From the NCBI GenBank assembly GCA_963800395.1, contig CAWDBD010000014.1, positions 186,001 to 250,000 of the forward strand: a stretch of 64,000 bases of DNA, given 5' to 3'. The position numbers and the translations under genes are program-made. The notes below the pieces were generated by a model. The model was not told the DNA's origin. It did no database searches and was given only the letters and a program-made list of their open reading frames with translations. The DNA comes from DASSBG01 sp963800395 (lineage in GTDB: Bacteria; Pseudomonadota; Gammaproteobacteria; Xanthomonadales; Rhodanobacteraceae). This document shows, piece by piece, positions 28,218 through 36,936 of this stretch. Position 1 is the stretch's first letter. Every line of letters begins with the position of its first letter.

Positions 28218-29599
28218 TGAACGAGCATTCGCCCGTGCATGCCATTCCCGAAGACGCCATCTGGCAGCCAGATAGCTGGCAGGGCAGGGACGCGCTGCAG
28301 CAGCCCAGGTATGACGACGCGGCAGAACTTGATGCGGCACTGGGCAAACTTGCCAGTCTGCCGCCGCTGGTCACGTCATGGGAAGTGCTGGCGCTGAAGA
28401 AGCTCCTGGCCGAAGCACAACAGGGGAAACGTTTCCTGCTCCAGGGCGGCGATTGCGCCGAAAACTTCGATGACTGCAATGACTCGGTCATAGCCAACCG
28501 TCTCAAGGTGCTCCTGCAGATGAGCCTTGTGCTGGTGCATGGACTGAAGATGCCGGTTTTGCGCGTGGGTCGTTTCGCCGGGCAATACGCCAAGCCACGC
28601 TCGTCAGAATCGGAGACTCGTGGCGATGTGACCCTGCCGTGTTACCGCGGGGATATCGTCAACGGTCCGGAGTTCTCGCCGGAGGCTCGTCGTCCGAACC
28701 CGGGACGCATGATCCAGGCGCACGCGCGATCGGCCATGACGATCAATTTCGTGCGCGCCCTGATTGACGGCGGATTCGCGGATCTGCGCCATCCCGAATA
28801 CTGGAACCTGGGCTGGGTGGAGCATTCGCCGCTGGCTGAAGAATACCGGCACATGGTCGACAGCATCGGCGGCTCCCTCAAGTTCATGGAGACCCTTGCT
28901 GGCGAATCGCTGGAGAGCTTCTCCCGCGTGGATTTCTATACCTCGCACGAGGCCCTGCTGCTGCACTACGAGCAGGCACAGACACGTCAGGTACCGCGGC
29001 AATGGGGCTGGTTCAACCTGTCCACGCACTTGCCATGGATCGGCATGCGCACGGCCGCGCTGGACGGTGCCCATGTGGAATATTTCCGCGGCATTCGCAA
29101 TCCGGTAGCGATCAAGGTGGGTCCCACCATGCCGCGCGACCATCTGCTGCGCTTGCTCGACGTGCTCAACCCGAGCGACGAGGCTGGCCGTATCACCTTG
29201 ATTCATCGCATGGGGGCGGGTCGGATCGACGAGTGTCTGCCCTCACTGCTGAGGGCGGTCAAGGATGCCGGGCGCACGGTACTGTGGGTGTGTGATCCGA
29301 TGCACGGCAATACCGAAAAGACCAGCAATGGTTACAAGACGCGCAAGTTCGACAACATTGCCAGTGAACTGGCGAAATCCTTCGATCTGCACGAGGCTGC
29401 CGGTACCCGGCTCGGCGGAGTGCACCTGGAACTGACTGGCGAGGACGTCACCGAGTGCACCGGTGGTGCCCGCGGACTGAGCGAAACCGATCTGACCCGC
29501 GCCTACAGGAGTCATGTCGATCCGCGCCTCAACTATGAGCAATCGCTGGAACTGGCGATGATGATCGTGCGCAAGTCCGGCGGCCGTATCGGCGCCTGA
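28217..29599 (+). CDS. Class II (plant-type) DAHP synthase
   Basis: Condenses phosphoenolpyruvate and erythrose 4-phosphate into DAHP, the first step of aromatic amino acid synthesis. 460 residues. The class II metal ligands can be assigned: C80 (LQGGDCAENF), H363 (CDPMHGNT), E405 (GVHLELTGED) and D435 (SHVDPRLN). KVGPTMP near 300-306 belongs to the PEP site. This family is unrelated in sequence to AroF/AroG/AroH of E. coli and is common in xanthomonads. The start at 28217 is fixed by the overlap with dsbB; a much longer upstream frame antisense-like to dsbB codon use is rejected. Confidence 0.95.
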   Translation: MNEHSPVHAIPEDAIWQPDSWQGRDALQQPRYDDAAELDAALGKLASLPPLVTSWEVLALKKLLAEAQQGKRFLLQGGDCAENFDDCNDSVIANRLKVLLQMSLVLVHGLKMPVLRVGRFAGQYAKPRSSESETRGDVTLPCYRGDIVNGPEFSPEARRPNPGRMIQAHARSAMTINFVRALIDGGFADLRHPEYWNLGWVEHSPLAEEYRHMVDSIGGSLKFMETLAGESLESFSRVDFYTSHEALLLHYEQAQTRQVPRQWGWFNLSTHLPWIGMRTAALDGAHVEYFRGIRNPVAIKVGPTMPRDHLLRLLDVLNPSDEAGRITLIHRMGAGRIDECLPSLLRAVKDAGRTVLWVCDPMHGNTEKTSNGYKTRKFDNIASELAKSFDLHEAAGTRLGGVHLELTGEDVTECTGGARGLSETDLTRAYRSHVDPRLNYEQSLELAMMIVRKSGGRIGA

Positions 29600-29655
29600 T
29601 ATCGCGGCGTGTCGTTCAATGGCGCGCTCCCTTCGTCAGCAGCACGCCATGAAAC

Positions 29656-29696
29656 GAAGCGCACCGTTTGGCGCGGGTTTTTCGCCCGTGCGCTTC
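29656..29696 (+). terminator. Hairpin between convergent genes
   Basis: GAAGCGCAC (29656-29664) is exactly complementary to GTGCGCTTC (29688-29696), enclosing a GC-rich inner stem with TTTTT in the loop. It lies between the DAHP synthase and the convergent amidase and could stop transcription in both directions, though no T-run follows the stem. Confidence 0.35.
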
Positions 29697-29771
29697 ACTT
29701 CGTTCGGCAGCAGCCTGCATCAGGCTCGGCGTCGCCCCGGCGAGCATGACGCTGCGCATCCTGCGTCCGGT

Positions 29772-31433
29772 TTACTCAACCGGCTCCGGCTGCGGCTGCG
29801 GCACGGTAGCGAGGAAGCCGGGGCGCTTGAAGACAGGGTTGTGCTGCTCGAAGCCGTAGGCGATCGAGATCAGTGTCGGCTCGCCCCATTTGCGGGTCAT
29901 CAGCACGATGCCAACAGGCAGTCCGTGGACGAAGCCGGCAGGAACCGTGATTGAAGGGTAGCCGGCGACGGCAGCCGGTTGCGATGCGCCGCCCACCGTG
30001 GGATCGCCGCTGAGGATATGGTCGCCCAGCACCAGGTCGGTTCTGAACGCCGGGCCCCAGGAAGGGGCGAGTAGCGCATCCAGATGGTGCGCTTCGAGCG
30101 CAGCATCAATGCCTTCCGGGCCGGCCTGGCGCTTGGAACGCTGCAATGCGTCAGTGTAGGCCTTGTCGGTGATTGGACCCTTTTTTTCGGCCATCAGAAA
30201 CAGCTCCTGCCCGAACCATGGCATTTCGCTGTCAGCGTGTGCCTTGTTGAAGGCGATCAGATCTGCGAGGTCGTGAACCTTGAGATTCTTGCGGGTCGCC
30301 AGATAGGCCTTGATGTCGTGCTTGAAGTCGTACAGCAGCACGGTGAATTCGTCGTCGCTCAGGTCGCTGACATGGGGCAGCTTGACCGGGTCGACGATCA
30401 CCGCTCCGGCCTTTCTCATCACCGCGATGGCCTTGTCCAGTACGCGGTCGGTATTGGGCTCGGCGCCGGCATACTCGCGCAGCACACCGATGCGCTTGCC
30501 CTTGAGCCCGTCCGTATCAAGAAATTTGCGGTAGTCGGTGGCGTGCTGGTCGGCCTCGGCGGTTGCCTTGTCCGCGGCATCGCTACCGGCCATGACCGTG
30601 AGCAGGGCAGCCGCGTCAGCCACGCTCCGGGCCATGGGACCGGCAGTGTCCTGATTGTGGCTGATGGGCACGATGCCGGTGCGGCTGACCAGCCCCAGGG
30701 TTGGCTTGATACCGACAATGCCGTTCATTGAGGCCGGGCAGATCACCGAGCCATCAGTCTCGGTGCCGATGGCAAGGGTCGTGAAGCCGGCGGCCACAGC
30801 AGCGCCGGATCCGGCGCTTGAGCCGCATGCGTTGCGATCCAGCACGAACGGATTGTGCGTCAGCCCACCACGCCCGCTCCAGCCACTGGTGGCATGGGTG
30901 GAACGAAAATTGGCCCACTCACTCAGATTGGTCTTGCCCAGAACGATGGCGCCCGCCTTGCGCAGCCGGGCCACGATCGATGCATCTTGCGGTGCTGGCG
31001 CAGCGGAAAGTGCTTGCGAGCCGGCCGTGGTCAGCATCTGATCACCCGTGTCGATATTGTCTTTCAGCAGCACCGGTATGCCGAGCAGGATGCCCCCCTT
31101 GCCATCAGCCCGGTCCTGGTCACGCCGGCGTGCCTGGGGCAGGGCATCGGGATTGAGTTCTATCACCGAGTTGACGCGCGGGCCGGCATGATCGAAGTGG
31201 GCGATGCGCCAGATGAACTGGCGGGTCAGGTCCAGCGCGCTCAAGCTGCCGCCGTGCATGTGCTGTTGCAACTGGCTGACGCTGAGGTACGCCGCCGGGG
31301 CGTCCTGACTGTGCGGCAAGGCACCAGCAGCACTGGCACTGCTCGAAGCCGGAGCGACCTGCCCCGCAGCGCAGGCCAAGGGGATCATCAGCAGCATCGC
31401 CAATGACCGCGTGATGACATTGATTGCCTGCAT
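29772..31433 (-). CDS. Exported amidase (amidase signature family)
   Basis: Hydrolyses amides or related C-N bonds by the Ser-cisSer-Lys mechanism; the substrate is unknown. The start at 31433 gives MQAINVITRSLAMLLMIPLA as a signal peptide, and 553 residues in total; the frame is open further upstream but without homology. The triad is recognisable: lysine in VLLKDNIDTGDQ, cis-serine in TETDGSVICPAS, and nucleophile region CGSSAGSGAAVAAG. Related exported amidases in this group are often annotated as Asp-tRNA/Glu-tRNA amidotransferase-like, but there is no gatB/gatC here. The gene stands alone. Confidence 0.88.
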   Translation of the reverse strand: MQAINVITRSLAMLLMIPLACAAGQVAPASSSASAAGALPHSQDAPAAYLSVSQLQQHMHGGSLSALDLTRQFIWRIAHFDHAGPRVNSVIELNPDALPQARRRDQDRADGKGGILLGIPVLLKDNIDTGDQMLTTAGSQALSAAPAPQDASIVARLRKAGAIVLGKTNLSEWANFRSTHATSGWSGRGGLTHNPFVLDRNACGSSAGSGAAVAAGFTTLAIGTETDGSVICPASMNGIVGIKPTLGLVSRTGIVPISHNQDTAGPMARSVADAAALLTVMAGSDAADKATAEADQHATDYRKFLDTDGLKGKRIGVLREYAGAEPNTDRVLDKAIAVMRKAGAVIVDPVKLPHVSDLSDDEFTVLLYDFKHDIKAYLATRKNLKVHDLADLIAFNKAHADSEMPWFGQELFLMAEKKGPITDKAYTDALQRSKRQAGPEGIDAALEAHHLDALLAPSWGPAFRTDLVLGDHILSGDPTVGGASQPAAVAGYPSITVPAGFVHGLPVGIVLMTRKWGEPTLISIAYGFEQHNPVFKRPGFLATVPQPQPEPVE

Positions 31434-31706
31434 GCCTGCCCCCTTGAAGCCGCGAATTGAACCCGGCACAAGCGCCACTGCAATGACGTCTGCAATCCGG
31501 ACCGCACTGGCGCCCCCGTTTGAACGCCGGCCCATCCAGTGTAGCGGAAAGTGGCCAGGCGACCGGAACAATGCGCTTGCGCCGCAGCGGCAGACGTCAA
31601 TCGGCCACGAACATGGCATCGACCGCGCGAATCTGGTATTGCGGTCGCCGCGCAGGCGCGGCATGCTGTTTGGGCAGGACAACTCATTATCCATGCGGGG
31701 AGCAGC

Positions 31707-32234
31707 ATGAAAAAGAAAACGATGATCGGACTGGCGCTGGCAACCTTCGTCGCCGGCCTCGGTATGGGCTACGCCGCCGGCAACCAGCCCGTTCAAGGCA
31801 TGTATCACGGCGTAAAGAAGAAGCAGGCAGCCCAAAACCTTGCCGACGTGGCCATGGCGCAAGCCGGCGAGAGTGGCAGCTGGGAGCGAATCGCGGTCGG
31901 CCGCGTGTACTACCTGGGTGGCATGAAGGCCAAGGGCCAGGCGATCTTTGACGCCTACCTCAACGGCAAACATGCCGACAGCGACCTGTATCGCATTGCC
32001 CGCATCTATCAGGAAGCCGGTGATTGGGGCAAGGCGCGGCCGATCTTCGATGCGTACCTGCAGCGCAATCCGGACGAAGCCAAGGATCTGGCCGAGATTG
32101 GCGCGGACTACATGATCAACGGTGATCGCACCAAGGCCGAGCAACTGTTTGATCGTGCGATCAAGCTTGAGCCGGACGAAGTCTGGGTCACCATCGCCAT
32201 GGCCAGTGGCTATCTTGGGGTCAGACCGCAGTAG
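31707..32234 (+). CDS. Signal-anchored TPR-like protein
   Basis: Unknown function. 175 residues starting MKKKTMIGLALATFVAGLGM, a lysine-rich N-terminus followed by a hydrophobic segment, so it is exported or anchored. The rest consists of helix pairs of TPR/Sel1 spacing: YRIARIYQEAGDWGKARPIF, DLAEIGADYMINGDRTKAEQ and LFDRAIKLEPDE. TPR repeats mediate protein contacts. It is divergent from the amidase; nothing in the neighbourhood indicates a partner. Confidence 0.75.
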   Translation: MKKKTMIGLALATFVAGLGMGYAAGNQPVQGMYHGVKKKQAAQNLADVAMAQAGESGSWERIAVGRVYYLGGMKAKGQAIFDAYLNGKHADSDLYRIARIYQEAGDWGKARPIFDAYLQRNPDEAKDLAEIGADYMINGDRTKAEQLFDRAIKLEPDEVWVTIAMASGYLGVRPQ

Positions 32235-32255
32235 AAGCCTGGTGAATGATACGGG

Positions 32256-32771
32256 CTAGGCTCTGTTGGCGTGCATGGCGGCGGCCAGCGCACGCCATGG
32301 CCCGATATCCCAATAGCCGCGTGCCTGTCCCGAGGGTGAGGGCAGCACGTATACGGCGGTGGCGTGAATGCGATCAGTCTGTGCGCCATAGCTCGTAATC
32401 TTGTGGCCCAGCGCGGCGCGTGCCGCATTCTTGCTGGTGAAGGCGATCCTTTCCGGGGCGTACTGGCGGATCCTGTCGATCAGCGCCGGTACGTCAAAGG
32501 CCCCGTTCGGCAGCTCGCTGTCGTTGCCGCTGTGGCACTTGGCCAGATCGGTCAGGCCGATGCCCAGCTGTGCCAACTGACGAAACTCCGATGGCACGAA
32601 TTGCCGCGGCGTCAGGCTGGCCTCATGCAGCGCACGCCAGAAGTAGTTGCCGGGATGAGCATAGTAGGCGCCGTCGGCTGCCGAGCGCCGACTGGGAGCG
32701 GTGCCGCACAACACCAGCTTCAGGCCGGGCTGCAAGACATCGGGCAGGATGGCTGTGCTGTTGTCATCCAT
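32256..32771 (-). CDS. Mug/TDG-like mismatch DNA glycosylase
   Basis: Uracil-DNA-glycosylase superfamily member, expected to remove uracil or other damaged bases. 171 residues. Motif I is LVLCGTAPSRRSAADGAYYA (20-39), where E. coli Mug has GINPG, so the catalytic asparagine position is alanine (A25). It is followed by HPGNYFWRAL. Motif II is VLPSPSGQARGYWD. D75 in GLTDLAKCHSGND is a candidate alternative catalytic residue, since the Deinococcus Mug enzyme is reported to use an aspartate instead. The gene overlaps the upstream PP-loop gene by eight bases. Confidence 0.8.
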   Translation of the reverse strand: MDDNSTAILPDVLQPGLKLVLCGTAPSRRSAADGAYYAHPGNYFWRALHEASLTPRQFVPSEFRQLAQLGIGLTDLAKCHSGNDSELPNGAFDVPALIDRIRQYAPERIAFTSKNAARAALGHKITSYGAQTDRIHATAVYVLPSPSGQARGYWDIGPWRALAAAMHANRA

Positions 32772-33447
32772 CGTCAAGCAGGAAATCCTGGAACTGGAAA
32801 CGCCCGTCGCGCAAGACCGACTCGCCGCTGGCAAGCTCAAGCGGGGTAGCAAATAGCGGGCCGCCGTGCGCCAGCGTGTGAAACTCGCCGTTCTCCCCGC
32901 ACTGATCGACATGCCCGGGCAGCGCAGCCAGCAATGCATCGTCAAACGGGCGCCCGCAAAAGGCGGCATCCAACTGCTCGGTATCCACGCACACCAGTCT
33001 GGCGCGATGCCCGGCATCGACAAAATGTTGCGCCAGCTGCCGTGAATCCTCATGCCACAGGGGGAACACCGAGCCCCAGCCGCAGGCTGTCATCTGCTGC
33101 TCGCGCCATGCGCGCACGTCAGCCAGATGGATGTCTCCAAACGCGCATTGGTCCAGTCGGGGCCAGCGCTGACGAGCTTGGGCCAGAGCAAGCCGCCAGC
33201 TCTCCAGGTACGCTTCGTTGCGGCCCGGCCAGTCCATCTCGGCCACTATCACGGGCAGATTCAGCGCTTCCGCCTGGGCCTCGAGCACGCTGCGGCGGAT
33301 GCCGTGCATGGCAATCCGGTCGTGTTCCCGATTGACCGTCGTCAGCAGTGCCACGACGTTCCATGCCGGATCATCGCGCAGCCGCTGCAGCGCCATGAGG
33401 CAGTCCTTGCCGCCGCTCCAGGACACAAGTATCGGTCGGGTGCTCAT
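32764..33447 (-). CDS. Dph6-like PP-loop ATPase
   Basis: Member of the diphthine-ammonia ligase (Dph6/MJ0570) family of ATP-pyrophosphatases. Bacteria do not make diphthamide, so the bacterial role is unknown. 227 residues from the ATG at 33447 (MSTRPILVSWSGGKDCLMAL). SGGKDC is the PP-loop. Also visible are TTVNREHDRIAMHGI, CAFGDIHLADVRAWRE and the C-terminal GENGEFHTLAHGGPLF, all family signatures. It overlaps the downstream glycosylase by eight bases, so they form an operon and perhaps both handle modified nucleotides or bases. Confidence 0.85.
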   Translation of the reverse strand: MSTRPILVSWSGGKDCLMALQRLRDDPAWNVVALLTTVNREHDRIAMHGIRRSVLEAQAEALNLPVIVAEMDWPGRNEAYLESWRLALAQARQRWPRLDQCAFGDIHLADVRAWREQQMTACGWGSVFPLWHEDSRQLAQHFVDAGHRARLVCVDTEQLDAAFCGRPFDDALLAALPGHVDQCGENGEFHTLAHGGPLFATPLELASGESVLRDGRFQFQDFLLDDG

Positions 33448-33635
33448 GCCGACATTGTAATGCCCTCCAGTGCGGCATTGCCGGTGCTGGATCGGTGAGG
33501 TGCCTGCTGGTGCAACACAGTGTTGCTGCAACGCCTGTTGGCAGCCCGCGGGTCGAGCATTTACGGTAGGCAGTCAAGCAAGACGATTGCCTTTGAGGCA
33601 CTCGCCAAATTCGGTTATCCACAAAGGGAGTAGTC

Positions 33636-34211
33636 ATGTCACTCAAACTGCACGTTGTGATCTGTTCCACCCGGCCCGGTCGGGTTGGCCCATCCGTGGC
33701 CCGCTGGTTTGATGAGTTTGCCCGGCAGCACGGCAAATTTGATGTGGAGCTGGTGGATCTGGCCGACTTTGATCTGCCGGTATATGACGAACCTGCACAC
33801 CCTGCCACGCAGGACTACAAGCACGAGCACACCAAGCGATGGAGCAAGAGTGTGGACTCGGCCGATGCCTACGTTTTTGTCATGCCCGAGTACAACTACA
33901 GCCCCACGCCGGCGCTGGTCAATGCGCTCGATTACGTCTACAAGGAATGGAACTACAAGCCCTGCGGTATCGTCAGCTACGGTGGTGCCTCCGGCGGCCT
34001 GCGCGCGGCGCAGGCGGTCAAGCTGCAGCTGACCACCCTGAAACTGGTGCCACTCATGGAAGGTGTGATGGTGCCGATGGTAGCCAAGCAGGTGGACGAT
34101 GACGGTCGCTTTCGCTCCAACGAGTTGATTGACAAGTCGGCCCACACGCTTCTGGGCGAATTGCAATTTTGGGCCGAAGGGCTCAAGGCCATGCGCGACA
34201 AGGGCCGCTGA
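33636..34211 (+). CDS. NADPH-dependent FMN reductase
   Basis: Flavodoxin-fold reductase of the SsuE/ArsH/ChrR group, 191 residues. The FMN phosphate loop is CSTRPGRVGPSVARW (10-24), and the second loop MPEYNYSPTPALVNALDYV followed by KEW and SYGGASGGLRAAQAV matches the family. Such enzymes reduce quinones, azo dyes or chromate with NAD(P)H; the true substrate is not indicated. No signal peptide, so cytosolic. A GGGAG Shine-Dalgarno precedes the ATG. Convergent with the TMEM175-type gene. Confidence 0.9.
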   Translation: MSLKLHVVICSTRPGRVGPSVARWFDEFARQHGKFDVELVDLADFDLPVYDEPAHPATQDYKHEHTKRWSKSVDSADAYVFVMPEYNYSPTPALVNALDYVYKEWNYKPCGIVSYGGASGGLRAAQAVKLQLTTLKLVPLMEGVMVPMVAKQVDDDGRFRSNELIDKSAHTLLGELQFWAEGLKAMRDKGR

Positions 34212-34280
34212 AAGCGAAAAGCGTCGACGCGGGTGTGCCGGCATGCCCGCGCGGCGCAAGGCGCAGCCACCGGCCCTTCA

Positions 34281-34853
34281 TCAGCCCAGATTGCGCTCGA
34301 TTCGGCGGTCCGGAATGAGCCAGATGATGGCGACACCGACGTACAGCGCATCGGCGATCCAAGGACTCACGAATGCCAGCGGAATGGCAGCCGCGTAGAT
34401 CATCACCGATATCTTGTTCTTGAAATCGTTGCCGAGTGCCCTGGCCAGGGTGGATTCCTTGCCGTGCAGGGCAACCAGGCGGTGCGCCAGGATGTAGAAC
34501 GCGATGGCAGCGAAAAGAAGTACCACGCCGTATAGCGCGGTGGGTACGGCAGCAAAGTGATTTTCACCCATCCAGGCGGTGGCAAAAGGAACAAGGGTCA
34601 GCCAGAATAGCAGGTGCATGTTGGCCCACAGCACCGTTCCGTTGACGCGCTCGACAGCATGCAGCAGATGGTGATGATTGTTCCAGTAGATGCCCACGTA
34701 AATGAAGCTCAGCACGTAGCTGAGCAAGACCGGAACCAGTGACTTCAGGGCCGCCAGGCTGGCGCCCTCGGGGATCCCCAGTTCCAGCACCATGATGGTA
34801 ATGACGATGGCCAGCACGCCATCGCTGAATGCCGCCATCCGATTGCTGTCCAT
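34281..34853 (-). CDS. TMEM175-type potassium channel protein (DUF1211)
   Basis: Six-helix membrane protein of the bacterial TMEM175 family, some of which conduct potassium. The ATG at 34853 gives 190 residues; GTG at 34856 or TTG at 34865 are alternatives. The family signature on helix 1, RMAAFSDGVLAIVITIMVLE, includes FSDG. WNNHHHLLHAV follows helix 3. The bacterial channels act as tetramers. The gene stands alone, 129 bases after a pirin. Confidence 0.85.
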   Translation of the reverse strand: MDSNRMAAFSDGVLAIVITIMVLELGIPEGASLAALKSLVPVLLSYVLSFIYVGIYWNNHHHLLHAVERVNGTVLWANMHLLFWLTLVPFATAWMGENHFAAVPTALYGVVLLFAAIAFYILAHRLVALHGKESTLARALGNDFKNKISVMIYAAAIPLAFVSPWIADALYVGVAIIWLIPDRRIERNLG

Positions 34854-34982
34854 CACGCTCCCCAACTCCAGTCAAATATTCACGCTGCGGAAAAATGTCA
34901 GTGCCTGCCGGGCTCGCTGAATGCCTTGCCCCGGCAACGATACGATCATGCATGCATATGGTATTTGATTTGCGTGTGCCGA

Positions 34983-35888
34983 CTACTCGGGCGTCAGTCG
35001 CACGTTCGCACGGTTGTCTCCGGGCAGCGGAATGAACTCGGGATCACCTTCAACCATGGGATAGCGTTTTTCCTGCCAGGCCTGACGTGCCTCCTGCAGG
35101 CGTTGTTCGGAACTGGCGACGAAGTTCCACCACAGGTAGCGCGGAGCATCCAGCGGTGCGCCTCCGAGCAGCACCACGTGCGCGTCGCGCCTTGCCTTGA
35201 GCACACGTCCCTTGCCCGGCGAAAATACCGCCAGTGTGCGCTCGCGCAAAGCCTCGTCGCCTGCATCAACCTCGCCGTCAATCAGGTAGGCGGCACGCTG
35301 TTCGTGCTCGTCCGGTAACGGTAGCTCGCTGCCGGCCGGGAGGTGGGCATCCACGTAGAACAGCTCGCTTTGCGTCGATACCGGAGATCGCAGGCCGTAG
35401 GCCGTGCCGGCCACCACGCGGCCGCTGACGCCATTGATGTCCAGCGTCGGCAGCGTGGTGGCCGTGACGTGTTCGAAACCGGGCTCTCCGGTTTCATGCT
35501 GCAGGGGCAATGCCACCCACAGCTGCAGCCCGTGCATGGCCAGGGGTTTGCCGCGATCCTCGGTCGCGGTGCGCTCGGAATGCACGATCCCGGCACCGGC
35601 ACGCATCCAGTTGACGTCACCGGGCTCGATGATCTGGGTATTGCCCAGGCTGTCCCGATGCTCGATACGTCCCTGCCAGAGGTAGGTCACCGTGGCCAGC
35701 CCGATGTGCGGGTGCGGGCGCACGTCCATGGCCTTGTCGGCGGCCATGGTGACTGGCCCGAAATGGTCCATGAACACGAACGGCCCCACCGCGCGGTGCG
35801 ACTTCGGCGGCAGCACGCGGTGTACCCGAAAGCCGTCACCGAGATCGTGGGAAAAGCCGGCCAGATGTTCACTGATCAGATTGGACAT
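34983..35888 (-). CDS. Pirin-family protein 1
   Basis: Bicupin of the pirin family; several members oxidise flavonols such as quercetin, others bind transcription or metabolic partners. 301 residues. The metal ligands of the N-terminal cupin are present as H59 and H61 (RPHPHIG) and H103 and E105 (AGAGIVHSE). Second gene of a two-pirin operon: it starts 51 bases after the other pirin ends. The two proteins are clearly paralogous but not close. Confidence 0.92.
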   Translation of the reverse strand: MSNLISEHLAGFSHDLGDGFRVHRVLPPKSHRAVGPFVFMDHFGPVTMAADKAMDVRPHPHIGLATVTYLWQGRIEHRDSLGNTQIIEPGDVNWMRAGAGIVHSERTATEDRGKPLAMHGLQLWVALPLQHETGEPGFEHVTATTLPTLDINGVSGRVVAGTAYGLRSPVSTQSELFYVDAHLPAGSELPLPDEHEQRAAYLIDGEVDAGDEALRERTLAVFSPGKGRVLKARRDAHVVLLGGAPLDAPRYLWWNFVASSEQRLQEARQAWQEKRYPMVEGDPEFIPLPGDNRANVRLTPE

Positions 35889-35939
35889 GTTGTACCTCCA
35901 TTTTTTCGAACGCGTGCTCGGGTGACGGTTGCAACCGGT

Positions 35940-36830
35940 TCATCCCACTTGGGCCTCGCGCGTGATTTCGCCCATCCGGCCCGATTGGTAGTCGGCAAAG
36001 GCCTGGCGCAGTTCCGACTCATTGTTCATCACGAATGGACCGTAGCGCGCCACCGGCTCGTTGATTGGCGTGCCGCCCAGAAGCAGGGCGCGGGCCGTAC
36101 CTTCGCCGGCATGGCGCAGGCGTACCGCGTCACCGCTGCCGAGTTGCGCCAGTTGGCCGTCAGCAATGAGCTGGTCGTCGTCCCCGACTCGCATGGCACC
36201 GCCGAACACATAGACCATGGCCTGCTCGCTGGCGGGCAGGTTGACGGTCACATCCGCACCCGCCTCAAGCGTCCAGTCCTGGAACGTGATCGGGATGCGC
36301 GTGTCGATGGCCGCCGATACACCCAGTGCTTCACCGGCAATCACGCGAACCCGCGCCAGACCATCATCGCTTTGGCCAACGGGAATTCGAGCGGCGGCCA
36401 GTTCCTGGTAGCGCGGCGTGTGCATCTTGTCCACGGCCGGAAGATTGATCCAGATCTGGAATCCATGCACCCGACCGCCGTCACGACGGATCTCGGCCGA
36501 AGGCATTTCGGAGTGAATGATGCCGGCACCGGCCGTCATCCACTGCACGTCACCCGGTCGCAGGGTGCCCTTGTGCCCGGCGGAGTCCTCGTGTTCGAAC
36601 TCGCCCTCCAGCATGTAGGTGACGGTTTCGAAACCGCGATGCGGATGATCGGGTGCGCCAACCGCTTCGCCGGGGCCATAATCGGCAGGCCCCATTTCGT
36701 CGATGAGCAGAAATGGATCCAGGTGGGATATCTGCTCGGTAGGGAATGGACGACGCACGACAAAGCCGCCGCCTTCGCGCTGGCTGTGAGCGGTGATGAT
36801 GCGATCAACGGCCCGGGTAACGGTATTCAT
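35940..36830 (-). CDS. Pirin-family protein 2
   Basis: Second pirin bicupin, 296 residues from the ATG at 36830 (MNTVTRAVDRIITAHSQREG). Ligands H62, H64, H106 and E108 are all present (DHPHRGFET and GAGIIHSEMP), and the LLIDEMGPADYGPG segment is typical. It is the promoter-proximal gene of the operon and is divergent from a LysR gene 106 bases away, a common arrangement in which the LysR protein controls pirin expression. Confidence 0.92.
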   Translation of the reverse strand: MNTVTRAVDRIITAHSQREGGGFVVRRPFPTEQISHLDPFLLIDEMGPADYGPGEAVGAPDHPHRGFETVTYMLEGEFEHEDSAGHKGTLRPGDVQWMTAGAGIIHSEMPSAEIRRDGGRVHGFQIWINLPAVDKMHTPRYQELAAARIPVGQSDDGLARVRVIAGEALGVSAAIDTRIPITFQDWTLEAGADVTVNLPASEQAMVYVFGGAMRVGDDDQLIADGQLAQLGSGDAVRLRHAGEGTARALLLGGTPINEPVARYGPFVMNNESELRQAFADYQSGRMGEITREAQVG

Positions 36831-36936
36831 GCAAATCTCCAGGGAAAGATGATATTGACGCTCAAGGATAGGGCTATGCCATTTTGCATCAAAGGTGCTT
36901 AAATAGGCATCAGTGTTGCAGAAATGGAACAATGCC

